From Agaricus subrufescens (lineage: Eukaryota > Basidiomycota > Agaricomycetes > Agaricales > Agaricaceae), in contig CM057059.1 in assembly GCA_029945375.1 (NCBI GenBank), positions 3,906,001 through 3,970,000 of the forward strand: 64,000 nucleotides of DNA. The letters run 5' to 3'. This document shows, in pieces, positions 46,024 through 57,239 of this stretch. Position numbers and translations under genes: made by a program. The notes beneath the pieces were generated by a model that did not search any database, had not been told where the DNA came from, and saw only the letters and a list, made by a program, of their open reading frames with translations. Every line of letters begins with the position of its first letter. The stretch's first letter is position 1.

Positions 46024-46640
46024 GGACGTGAGAGCTCGTGGTGTATATTTCTCTTGCGTATATACAAAATGGAACAATTTTCTTTTTTTTGTGTCTTTGT
46101 CGTGTGTCTGTTTTTGCGATTTAGACTTCTTACATGTTTCCTTGTACTAGTCTAATGGACTTCTCTGTCTTTGATTTGTTGTCTGCTACTCATGTGTTGT
46201 TCTTTTTTGATGAGAATATGATTGCTATCTTGTGTCCGTCTTGGGCGGTATATTCTGTGCTCTAGAGTGTCCTAGTGTTTTCTCCCTCTCCCCCTTAAAA
46301 TTGTTCTAGCGAGCGCCTAAGGTACTCAAAATAAACAAAGAAAATTATTTACTTGTCCGAACTATTGTACGCCCTGCCGTTTGGCGCATCAAGGTCCAGA
46401 TCTTGCAGGGTGAGGGTTTCTTCGGCTACATGCCTTTTTTCTTCCGAGATCCTCGCTCTACCTGTCGCTTACTCGGCATTGCATCGGCTACAGCGCATTC
46501 TCTTTCCTGTCTTGCTGCCGATCTCAGATTTTCAGTCTTCAGTTTCGTGTCTTACTTTTTTCATCGTGAGTTGGCGTTTGCCATAAAAGACCCCTTGCCA
46601 TGGCTGTAGGTCTCTCCAGCTCCCAGTTGTCTTTTACTGC
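46024..46640. other. 3' flank of the AT-hook gene
   Basis: This is T-rich sequence typical of a 3' untranslated or intergenic region. ORFs at 46353-46609 show no family features. Confidence 0.4.
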
Positions 46641-46649
46641 ACTTGCTCT

Positions 46650-48480
46650 CTAGTTTTTGCATCGCTTTGTTCTCCTGCTATTTTGTTGCACATACCACGC
46701 GACGTCGCTTTCAAAATCAGGCCACCAAAACCTTTGGCTAATTAGCTTAACAGTAGCGTATATCCCCCTGTGTCCAAGGCAATGGTGTGCTGCTTCCATC
46801 ATGTAGTTTCGGTGTGCCTTGTCGACTACTAACTGCTGATTTTCGCCTTTATCATTCCTATACAACAGTCCCTCCTTGTCCAGGAAAAAGTGCGAGGCTG
46901 CTCTTAGAAATTTTAGGTGCTCAGGGTCTGTTATAGAACTCGCGTTGTAGGTGGCGCCTTGTCGTAACCTCTCTTTTATTTTTGGCAACCTGTCGTCTTG
47001 GCTCCTCGCCATTGCTGTTCGGTGCCCTTCTTCGTATCCGTCTTCTAAATCTTCCAGAGTCCGATTTTCCAGGTCTGGAATTAATTCTTGTAACGTAAAT
47101 ATCAGGAATTCCCACTGCTCTTTGGGGCAGTTAGGATCATTGATCATTTTCTTTTTTTTCTTGATTTTCTCTGTGTAACAAGACTTTAGCGTCGCTTAAT
47201 TCTTTTTCGAAGTTGAGAAGCGAGCTCGCTACGCCCCGGTAACCAATCAATTGCACGTGAAGTGGAACTGTGACCTGATGTATTCGACCCATCTATTGGT
47301 GGTTGCGTTTGGCATCCTTCCCGGGTTGTCTAACATGCCATACAGGTACTTAGCGTCTGTTTCTATTTCGAGCTTGCGACAGCCCATTAATAAATATATT
47401 TCTTCTTCCAAAACAATTCTTAGCCCACAGAGTTCTCTTTACGGTTGTGAGTAGCGCTGTTGCCGGTTGTTCATTAATATTAAATTGAACTTTATGTAAT
47501 TAATGATTTTGGGGTCATCTTCGTCTTTTTGGTAGATATAATACGGGCTACAGCAAATGTGCGGAACCCACGTGCGGGCGCGGATAAATGCGGACTGATG
47601 CGGGAAGGGTGCAGGTAGATAGTAAACACGCACTAACATATCATAAGAACTGAGGCTCGCTCACATACTAAATCATTAGCGCTTGTCACTTACACAGTTG
47701 CTCGCCATGATGAATTGACTGATAGCACTACTGGGGATTTACTAGGGAACTTTATTTTTCTTGTGGGGAAGCAATTTTGTATAGTCGCCTTGAGGTTATC
47801 CATAGCCTTTTGCTCAACAGGGCCCTAATTAAATTCTGCATCTTTCTTCAGTAGATCGTACAACGGCGCGGCGATTACTGCGAAATTGGGCATATGGTGC
47901 CGGCACCTGACCGCGGTTCCTAAGAAGGATCTTATATCGGTGGTGTCTTCACATGCTCCCCATCGCATGATAATTCCGATTGAATCGGTCGTGGCTAGAT
48001 GGCCCTTGTAGGATACATGGAAACCGACTATTGTGATTGTGTCGGCACATGCTATCGTCTTGTGCCCTGAAAACGTTCCTCCCGCATATTTCATGCGTTG
48101 TAATATTGGGTTGACATTTTCTAAATGTTCCCACACAAATCTCCTTATCCTGAATTCTCGGGGATAGTTTTGTGCGAACCATCAGCTTGCTCATATCGAG
48201 TCAAGGTTCCTCTTACAGGTACGTCATCGATATAAGGAATAGTCTGGGAATAGTTATTTCCGGAATTGTACGTGACATCGTCGTGGAATAATCGCACTGA
48301 ATTGGTCCAACCCATGGGCAAGGTCACTAATCGGAGGGCTCCAAAAATAGTTTGGAATGTAGTAAGGTCGCGAGATCCCTCAGATAATATGCGCTCGTCA
48401 TAGCCTATGCGCAAATCAAAGGTTCCATTGCATGCCCTTCCTGCGAAGTGCATAGCTGACTCCTCTGTTGCCGGGGGCAA
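46650..48480 (-). mobile_element. Gypsy pol fragment (RT, RNase H, integrase), decayed
   Basis: From 48480 downward the minus strand reads a Gypsy RT (FQTIFGALRLVTLPMGW, IPYIDDVPVRG, where IDD replaces the usual VDD), then KYLYGMLDNPG of an RNase H, and finally the integrase H2C2 finger (HHCLGHRG) with WWPDFESDVAWYV. Frame breaks occur near 48145, 47825 and 47440. A GGGCTACAGCAAATGTGCGG block at 47545 marks an insertion. Gag and LTRs are missing. It cannot be active. Confidence 0.8.
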
Positions 48481-48715
48481 TCCTGAGTGCGCCGTGGTTA
48501 CTTACTGTTGGACTATCAGAAAGACATCTGATCTATAGTCAGATGACCTATGGTAATCAGCATGTGACCGTGTAGATACTAAAACCAATTCTCTCTTTGT
48601 AGCGTCTTCAGTTGTTTCCATCATCTGAAGACGTAAGTAATTGTATTCCTTCCTATCCCCTAATTTCCTGTAGTGACAACTATCACCATAGCTATATGTG
48701 TTAACGTCGTCTATA

Positions 48716-48727
48716 GGTACAATATAG
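48716..48727. repeat. LINE target-site duplication, left copy
   Basis: GGTACAATATAG here and at 56514-56525 are identical 12-bp direct repeats flanking the LINE. They prove insertion into the Copia LTR by target-primed reverse transcription. Confidence 0.9.
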
Positions 48728-48749
48728 TTTTTTTTTTTTTTTAAAAAAA

Positions 48750-48815
48750 ATCAAATTTTATATAGCGCTGCCCGATCGCGTAGCGCTCCTGACCGGAGGT
48801 CAGGAAAAATATGGT
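48750..48815 (-). ncRNA. Structured 3' end of the LINE
   Basis: Near the poly(A) end lie two adjacent stem-loops: AGCGCT..AGCGCT and CCTGACC-GGA-GGTCAGG. The stub at 62.56 kb keeps both, with paired changes in the second stem (CCTGGTC-AGA-GACCAGG). This is probably the RNA element recognised by the LINE RT. Confidence 0.55.
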
Positions 48816-49176
48816 AAGACAAATCACCGAACAACAAAGTGAGAAATAACAAGTGAAAACAAATCCCCGGAACACAAAACCATACTAGCACTGACAGGTG
48901 CCCCGAGTGACATTGAGAAGCTGGGGTTGAGAGAAAGTAGAAGGGGAAACTTAGCATATAAATACAGGACTGTATCATGAGACGCATAGTAAGAGAGAGA
49001 GAGAGGGAACAAAAAGAAAATTCCATAACCTGAAACAGTCTGAGCAAGCTCAGGGGGATCCAGGACGGTTGGAAACCGATTACCTGTTCAGGACCTGAAT
49101 AAGAGTGGCACGATCCGAAGACCGCAGAGCCAATAGGAACCTTCCTCGACCATCCTATTTGCAGCTACAGTAAAGC

Positions 49177-52100
49177 CTAGGCCTCGGGGTTGCCGCCCCT
49201 GGCCTTGTCGTATGTCCGATCTTGTCGGATGTGATGATTGCCCAGTTCATTCAAGGGAACGGGGTGGAATTCGATTAAGGTGTCGGAATGGATGATAAGT
49301 TTAGGGACGAGAAGGTCGGTGAGGGTGGGAGTGACCTGTTCCCCGATGAAGATAGGGGAGTGGTATGGGTCCGGTTTCAGCCCGATCAACTGCCGGCGAT
49401 GGTTCTTGAGGCAGTGCATATATTCCACATCAGCAAAAGGTTTGGCTACTTGAAGCTACTTGAAGCTACTTGAGGGCTACTTGAGAATTTTCAAGCAGCC
49501 CTCAAGTAGCTTCAAGTAGCTTTAAGTAGCCAAACCTTTTGCTGATGCACATGATGTTTCCACTCGCCTTCCTGGGTCTGTGAAGGGGGGAAGATGGTTT
49601 TGCCGTCAAACGTAGCGTGTTTTGCGGACATGGCAGTGTTTTTTGCGATGCACAATGCGCATTTCCGATTGTACATCTTATGTTTGCATTGTGGCATGCT
49701 GGCGGCTCGGAACCCACGGATGGAGATGTGAATGTGTGGGGCAATGTCAACCAGGTCGCTGAGTGCCCCGGCAAGGGCGATATTGATGGAGCGACCTTGA
49801 TGAGGGGCATTGTTGAAGATGTGTCCTCTAAGGACAGGGACGCACAGGGATAGGAGGTGGATGTGTTGAATGGAGTGATGAGGGTGGGTACGTAGGTGCT
49901 CCGTAATTTTAGATATGGCCATAATGGCGGACCATGTGTGAGCGTTTGCTATGGACGTGCGCTGTCCTGCAGGGAGGGTGTTGTGATATATTAGCGTGCC
50001 CTTGTGAGTAATGGAATACGCAGCATGATGGTGTTTGGGAAGGTTGGGGTTGCCTGTCTCCTCTTTCTGTCTTTTTCCGCTCATGACGGCGCATATTGAG
50101 TGGGGTTCAGGCGATGAGATGATCTTGCTGGCAAGGTCGTGGTATTCCTCAATTTCTTCTTTGGGAGCCTTGGGCGAGGATGGGGGAAGGGTGAGGGAGA
50201 GGTGAGAGTATTGTGTGTCCATGAACCTCTGGCCCGGAGTGACTAAGGGGTGGGTGGGGTGGAACGTTTCTGCAATAGAATCAAGGTCGCTGACGTCGAG
50301 AGGGGATTTGGCGATGTGTTTGCGTGATTTGGACATGTGTTCTAAGCTATCCGGGTGAAGCCTAGTACCCTTGGTGACAGTTTTGTTGGTGAGGGCAAGA
50401 ATGGGATGTCCTCTGTGTAGGGTGGCGATACGAGCTCTAGATTTGTCGTACAGCTTTTTGAGTGTGATGTGCATTGGAACAAGCCCTGCCATGGCTAGAG
50501 CTCCACCTGTCGGTGTGGTGCAAAACCCGCCCGTGATCCATAAGGATGCAGCTCGATGCATGGAGTTGAAAATTTCTGTGTTGGTAATGAAGCTGTGTGT
50601 GCCTGGCTGATACCAGCATCGTAGGCTGTACGTGGCGATGGGACAACACATGACGTATATAGTAAGCGTTTGTGATGTGGAAGGAGGCCTCGGGCTGAGT
50701 TTCCTAAGATTTTGAGGCATTTGGCGGCGGAGTAGGACCTGGTGGCATATCTTTTGACGTGGTCCTTGAAGGTGAGGGAGCGGTCGAAGAAGACGCCTAG
50801 ATATCTCCAGACAGCCTTTGGGATGAGGGGGTGATCGCCCGTGTAGGGTGTAGGGTTTGATGCCTAGGTCGATGGGCAGATTAGGGACGCCAGGTTTTTT
50901 GGCGAAGTTAAAGAGCTCGGTCTTGGAATGTTCCATGACCAGCCTGAATTCTGTAAATAGAGAGGAAATATGTGAGTATGTGTGGAGGAGGGATTTGTGA
51001 GTACAAGTGTAGTCCGAGCCGGTAGCTACAAGCAGTCCATCATCTATGTAGGAGAGAAATGAGGAAATGGGTTTGACAAATGAGTCATCTTTTTCAATCC
51101 AGTAATCTAAGAGGTGAAAGATGGGAGAAATATAGAGTGCGGACAAGATGGGTGAGAGAGCGCTTCCTTGTCCAACTCCTACGTTGCATGCGTATCTCTG
51201 TGATTTTTTGTTGTTAATATTATATGATGTGAAATGGTTTACTAAATAGTTCTCGAAGAAGGAAATAATCTGTGTGGGGTATCCGAAATGGGTCAGTGTG
51301 CAACATAATATGTGATGATTGAGAGAGGGGAAGAATTGGGCAATATTGAAAGTTAATAGAAAACAGACTCAGTGTTACAACGTTATCGAGTTGTCCACTA
51401 ATGATATTCACCTAATAGAAAACAGACTATTCTAATGTCAGCGTATAGAAGAGGAATTTAGACTACTCTGCTCACCTCAGTGTTACAACGTTATTGAGTT
51501 GTCCACTGAGGTGATCGGGTGGCTTTTGCGCCCTATATACCCGGCTACGTTGGCTTGTGTCAACTATACAGTTTTAGGTACCAAAGGAGAAAAGTAATAA
51601 CATATAATCGGAAGAAACGAAAGAGGAAGTTGTACCGTGACTACTGATCTACAGTGCCCATATTTGGTAACCAACAAAAGGGGAAAAGATTGAAAGGTCG
51701 TCATGACCGAAAGTGAAAGTCCACAGACGTAAGAGAAAGGAAAAGAGATGTCAGATGGGATGTCAAAGTACTTACAACTTCAACAAAAGTGAGAACCGAT
51801 ACAACCTGTTTCTGGCTCCAAGCATTCCTGACGGTGTGGGTGATGGCTACTGCTGCATCCTCAGTGGATCTTTGGAGAATGCCGCCAGTTTGACATTGGT
51901 GAATAATGTCATGGGTGATCCTGTCAAATTGTAAGCAAGTAGCTATGATTTTTTCGAATAACTTCCCAGTGGTGTTGAGTAGGACAATGGGCCTGAAAGA
52001 TTTGATTTTGTCATAAGTTGGCTTGTTGGGCTTAGGGATGATGACCAAAATGGATTCCTTGAAGTGCAAAGGCCATACACCATAATTGATGCATGAATTG

Positions 52101-53665
52101 CATAGGGAGACAAGGGTGGCGGTGAACTCTGGGGATGAATGGATAAGTCACTTGAGAAGATGCCATGAGATATGATCAAGGCCAGGGGCAGAGTTCTTAG
52201 AGCAGCTATGGAGGGCGTCAGTGAGTTCAAGGGGGGAGAAAGGGTTCCAGGTTCACTCAGGAAGAGGAGGAAGGCAAGCTGATACTCTATCAAAATTGAC
52301 CAGTCAGTCGTTAGCTGAGTCAAAGGTAGAGTGTATGGCGTTGAATAGCATGTCATCATTGTGACATGGGTTACCATTTTGATCTAAGATCACTTCTGTA
52401 GCCAGGAGTTTCCTTTCCTGGGTCCAGTCAATGAGGTCCCAAGGTCGCTTCTTGTCAACAGCAGTGTGTTTGATGGTCTTGCTGAAGTACACGTTCCTTT
52501 TCTCTCTGGCCATTTTTCTGAGGGCTGTATATTTAGTAGGATCGCGTTTATGCCCATGTTGGCAGTTACACCTCAAGTCATTGAATAGGGCTTTACAATC
52601 CTTGTCCCACCATTTTTTGGAATGGCGAGACGATTTAGCCATAACCTCGTGTGTGTTCCATGCATTATTGAAAATATTAGCCATACCTTGGGTGAAAGAT
52701 TTGGTTTCTTCTGCTTTAGACGGGAGTCCTCTAATGAGTCTGAGGTTGTTAGTTTCCGTGATGACTTCTTGGACGAATTGATCCTCTTCTGGGGAGAATC
52801 TGTCAAGGAATATTTTACCTATTGTGTTGTCCTGTCCTTTGTTGGGTATTTTGATGAGGACTGGGTTGTGATCTGACCGGAGCCTGCTAGTGTCGTCGTC
52901 TTGGACTTCTACTTGGAATCTCTTGTCTTTGATGAAAAGGGGCGAGGCAAAGCACAGATCGATTATTGAGGGTCTGACCCCTGCCTGTTGATGCGGGATA
53001 TGTGTGGGGGCTAGGGGGTTAGTCGGGATTGCTCAGAGAGTGCCGAGAGTGCTGGTGACATCTGTTAACTGGAAGCTAAGTGAGTTTGGACCATGGTGCA
53101 CTCTAGCCCCGGGGTCCCATTCATTATCCTGAATATTAAAATCACCCGCACAGATGTCTATGTTAGGGATGCAGTTAGTATTGTTCTCAAGGAAGGAAAG
53201 TCCTGCGTTAGTACGGCCATCGTTGTATACGTTAACAATGCAGGTCACATGTCGCATTTTGCCAGGGTGTTTGAGGGTGACAATGGAGACATCTGGGTGT
53301 TTGGCAATGTCAGACCAGTATTGTGGGTTGAGGGATGTTAATTGTCTGTTGACGTATGTAAGTACATGGGGTTTGAAGGATGTTTCGGTGGTGTTGTCAA
53401 ATGCTGGGAGGATGGGGATCCAGGATGAGTGAATAGGGGGGCCAAATGCATTGTCTCTGTCTCTGTTGACGGTGGATGGTTGGGACTGGATGCATTTCCA
53501 GCCAGGTTCCTGAAATAAAATAATATCGATGAAGGGAGCACATTGTTCGAGTGTGAGAGAAGTGTTTTCCCAGCTCTTGTTAGCATTGTAGGACCATAGA
53601 TTAAAAGAAAGAGGGGCAAGTATTTGACACTTGTCCAAGGGCATAGAATTGTTGTTATTAATCAT
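49177..53665 (-). pseudogene. LINE ORF2: endonuclease, reverse transcriptase, RNase H (broken)
   Basis: The endonuclease (53665-52850) shows LSFNLWSYNANKSWE, IDIILFQEPGW and ICAGDFNIQDNEWDP of the AP-endonuclease family. The RT shows LVIIPKPNKPTYDKIKSFR (52030), then, beyond an insertion, GVGQGSALSPILSALYISP and FLSYIDDGLLVATG (51060). The RNase H region (50100-49200) shows GTLIYHNTLPAGQRTSIAN and ends near 49177. Frame breaks near 52300, 51775 and 50830, plus the palindromic insert at 49428-49547, make it non-functional. Confidence 0.8.
49428..49547. mobile_element. 120-bp near-perfect palindrome (foldback insert)
   Basis: The left arm CATCAGCAAAAGGTTTGGCT and a following set of CTACTTGAAG units are mirrored by TAGCCAAACCTTTTGCTGATG on the right. 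Only a few mismatches and a central AGAATTTTC interrupt the symmetry. It sits inside the RNase H coding part of the LINE and so is a secondary insertion or a local foldback duplication. Confidence 0.85.
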
Positions 53666-53844
53666 GGGGGATGATGACTCTGTTGGGATCAGAGGCCTTG
53701 ATGGCTGCCTTGCGGGATGCGATGCGCCACTCTCTATCTGCCACTCTCTATCTTCCTCGTTTTGCTTGAAGTGCCACTGTCGGTCGTGCTAATGCTGCTT
53801 GTATTCGCATTGAGCATCTTATGCAATGTGCCCTCCTCTGCAGT

Positions 53845-56480
53845 TTAGGCATTTGGGCAGGTGTGGGCATTCTGGAACATGGTCATCTGTTCATGTTTTA
53901 GCACAGCATTCAGAGAAAAAATTGTGGTTATCCGTGTGGTGGCCATTGCCGCATCAGGCACATTTGTGATGGTTGATCCTGCATGCTGAGGTGCCATGTC
54001 GCCATGACCAGCATTTTTGGCATTGAGCAACAAATTCTCTAGGCCTGGCGTATTCTATGTATGTGGATTAGTTTACCATTAATGTGGTATGGTTTATTGA
54101 CGATGTGCTTGGTGTTGGCTCCATTCTGGGAGTCCCACACATCGACAAACACAACTGCAGCGTCATATGATCCTCTAGACTGGACGACTCGTGGGGTACA
54201 GACACACATGAGGCCATTTGGGTGTGAATTCCTTCCTAAGAATTCAAGGACTTGCTGTCCAGTGAGGACATCCTCGTCGCATTTACTGTATTGTGTGGTA
54301 TAGTAGTCGAAACCTTTGAGAATGAGATGAGCGGTGGATTGGGGGGTGTAGGGGACCAATGCATCTTTGGGGAGTTCTTGTCCACCTAGGATGGCAGATT
54401 GGAGAGCTAGGCGGAGGTGCCTGAACTCTTCTTCTCTAGGAACAATGTTAAGATATAAATGGAAAGTATCACCTACAATCTTTCCTGTTTCTACTCTGAC
54501 GGTGCTTTGGATGCCTGTAAGGGGTTTGTTCATACGTTCAGTAACCTGCCCAATGTCAGTGAGGTGGGTGGCATGGAGGGTAGAGTCTAGGTTGAAAATG
54601 GCCGCTTTTCAGCTTGGGCCTTTAGAGATGGCCACTTGTTTGGGGGTGGGGGAGGCTTTGGGGTTGATGGGTTTGGGAGGAGTTTTGATTTTGGGAGTGG
54701 GGATGCGTTCAAGCCCCAAGATGGCAATTTTCTTGGATTTGTTATCCAGATCTGATGTAGAATCTGTGTCAGTAGCTTTTGTGCTTCCAGAGTATAAGGC
54801 AAGGGGGCCTGTTTGGCTGTGTCAGTGTAGGAGGTTTTAGGAGTGGGGGGTGAGGCGTTTTTGGGTTTACCATACTTTTCCACATGGATCTTTGTGTGTT
54901 CCTTGATGGCTTGCTCATCAGCGAGTTTAGCTGCATTGTCAATTTTTTGGAGCAAGGCAGATTTGCCTTTGGTGCCTAGATGTGACATGTCCTTGATGGA
55001 TGACTTGAGGTCACCTGCTGGTTTGACAAATGCCAATTTGGTTGGGGCAGGCTTTGGGAGGGGTTTGGGAGGACCCATTCTAATGGGGGAGTGGGAGTGA
55101 GCTGGGACAGGGGCTTTGGGGGGGGGAAGGGTGCAGGGTTGGATGGGGCACGTGGGACATGTGTGGATCCCAATGCAGGGAAGTCTTTGTCATTGACTTG
55201 AGTGGGGAGTTTAGGAGAGGCATACAAGAGCTCAGTGTGAGCTGGTGAGGTTTGGCAGGGGGGTGCAGGGAGGGGGTCATCCTTTGTGTCCATTGCATTG
55301 GAGTCTGTGAAGGGCAGAACTTCAGTGCTGGGGGCAGGGTGGTAGGGGTTATACTGCAGGGGGTTAGTATATAGTTCTTTAGTGGAGGTAAGGCCAACTT
55401 TGACGTCAGCCCATTGGGTGGTGGGCTATCCCTTGATGAACCTGTATGCAGGTTCTGTGAGGACGCATGCGTTAGGGATGAACTCGGGAATGAAACTATC
55501 ATAATAAACAATGAGTTCCACCCATAGAGCATTAATGTGGTCCATCTCCTCAAACAAAAAGGCCTTTTTGAGGGGAGCAGGAGTTGGAGTAGTGGGACAA
55601 GGGATGTCAGGTATGTTGATGTGATTGACACCGACTTTGCTTAGCATTACTGAGGTTTCAAACTGTTCAACCTGTTGGTGGTGAGTGATCTCCATAGGGT
55701 TGACATCACGATCTTTCTCCTGTAGGGCTTGAACAGCCTGAACTGTAATCCTAGTGACAGCTGGGGACCTTGGGGTCTTGTTGACGTCGAGGATCAAATT
55801 CTTATTGGTGGGTGGGGTTGTTGGATTGCCGTAAGGGGTGATGGGGGCACCTTGGGAGGATGGGGAAGGGGCGTGGGATCTGGCAGCTTGAGCAAGTTTA
55901 TGCTCAATCTGTTTGTCTGTGAGCTTCTGGAACTCCTCTTTGTCCTTCAAGGCTCAGAATTCAGCTCAAATCTGTTCATCTGTCATGTTAGTAAGTCTAT
56001 CGCCCACGTTGGCACAGGCTTCAGCAATTTCTGAGGGAGTAAGGGATTTGTCCAAAATAGCCAAAACAGACAGGGCTGCATGTGGGTTCTGTATGATAGC
56101 TGATGTGGGCCTAGATCAGCCATGTGGAAGGGGCTCTGCATTGGTGTTACAGGCAGTGCTGTGTGTGAGGAGGTTATCCTCTGTTAGTTTAGCTGGAGTG
56201 CCACATGGCACTGGGGTACAGCTGGTGGGGATGGTGGAGGACAAGCGGACACTACTCACCTTGAAGCGGCTTTTCTTTCCAAGCATCTCATTCTTGGGGT
56301 TGAAGCCCCTGCTTGCAAGGTCTTCTGCTTGTGCTCGGATGGCGTGCTTTGCTTGTTTTGCAGCTAGTCTGGTAGCACATCAAGCGGCAATAGAGTCAAA
56401 ATTGGGGGGGAGGGGGGGAGGGGGAGACACTGGTGGGCCTGAAAATACAATGTATTCCTTAAAATGCACTACTTTTTCAC
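53845..56480 (-). pseudogene. LINE ORF1 (RNA-binding, gag-like), broken
   Basis: The 5' part has KDKEEFQKLTDKQIEHKLAQ and Pro/Thr-rich linkers (56480-55080). The middle holds LIVYYDSFIPEFIPNACVL and a further Pro-rich part. Near 54533-54039 a globular part occurs (VRVETGKIVGDTFHLYLNI, KLIHIHRI). A cysteine/histidine-rich stretch at 53,850-54,030 reads as zinc knuckles in a shifted frame. At least four frame changes are needed. Confidence 0.65.
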
Positions 56481-56699
56481 CGAGATGATGAAAGTAAGAG
56501 GCAAGAAAGGAATGGTACAATATAGTTGTTTCCATCATCTGAAGACCTATACATGTTAACATCGTCTACAGTTAACAGGTTATGGGCCCCACCATCAACT
56601 GACTGTAGAACATGTATCATTCTTTGCAACTCACCAGTTTTTCACTTGATAGGATTTATCATGACACATACATCCATCCACAATTATTCACGACCACAT

Positions 56700-57100
56700 A
56701 TAAACAATCTTGATCATTCATCATGCCTGGACGACGACATAAAGTTCATCCAAATCCACCAAACTTCCCACCAATTGAAAATAGCTTCCCTTCATCGATT
56801 TCACAAGCACAAAACCCTCCAGTTGGTAATCATGTGCCCTCTTTGCATTCACAACCACAAATTTCTTCTTTCAATTCTTTTTCTTCGCATCATTGCTTGA
56901 ATTCAAACCATCCTTCTTCCAATAGTATAGATGTTCACTTTCCTCCCATTCCTGGTTCTGCTCTGAACAATTTTTCTCAAAAATTTAATTTGCATATTGA
57001 CGGTCCACCCAGCCATCCCTTGCCAGCCATTCTAAAACAGTCGCATATATCCCATGTGGGATGTTCTACTGAGTCTGGTCATTCTGTTTGAGCTACTCCT
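56700..57100 (+). pseudogene. Copia gag-like N-terminal frame
   Basis: After the primer-binding region a Pro/Ser/Asn/His-rich frame of 122 codons runs from MPGRRHKVHPNPP to a stop at about 57091. The rest of gag and the protease appear deleted, because integrase starts within 150 bp. Confidence 0.5.
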
Positions 57101-57239
57101 TCTCCTTCTGTGTCAGCACATCGTAATATGCACGCTACTACAAATGGGCTTCTCTTTTGCCATCTCTTTTTATTTCTGTTCAACCTTCTTTACCACCTTT
57201 TCAACAACAACAACCAGCCACATCCCACTCTTCCAGGTC

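Larger units (their letters stand above)
48728..56513 (-). mobile_element. Near full-length LINE (Tad-like), degenerate
   Basis: The poly(A)-like 3' end lies at 48728-48750 and the 5' end near 56513, giving about 7.8 kb. In minus-strand order the element has an ORF1 with zinc-knuckle-like cysteines, an AP-type endonuclease, RT and RNase H. Both ORFs are broken several times, and a roughly 400-bp insert at about 51360-51775 interrupts the RT. ORF1-EN-RT-RNase H is the order of Tad1/I-group LINEs, the common LINE type of fungi. Confidence 0.85.
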
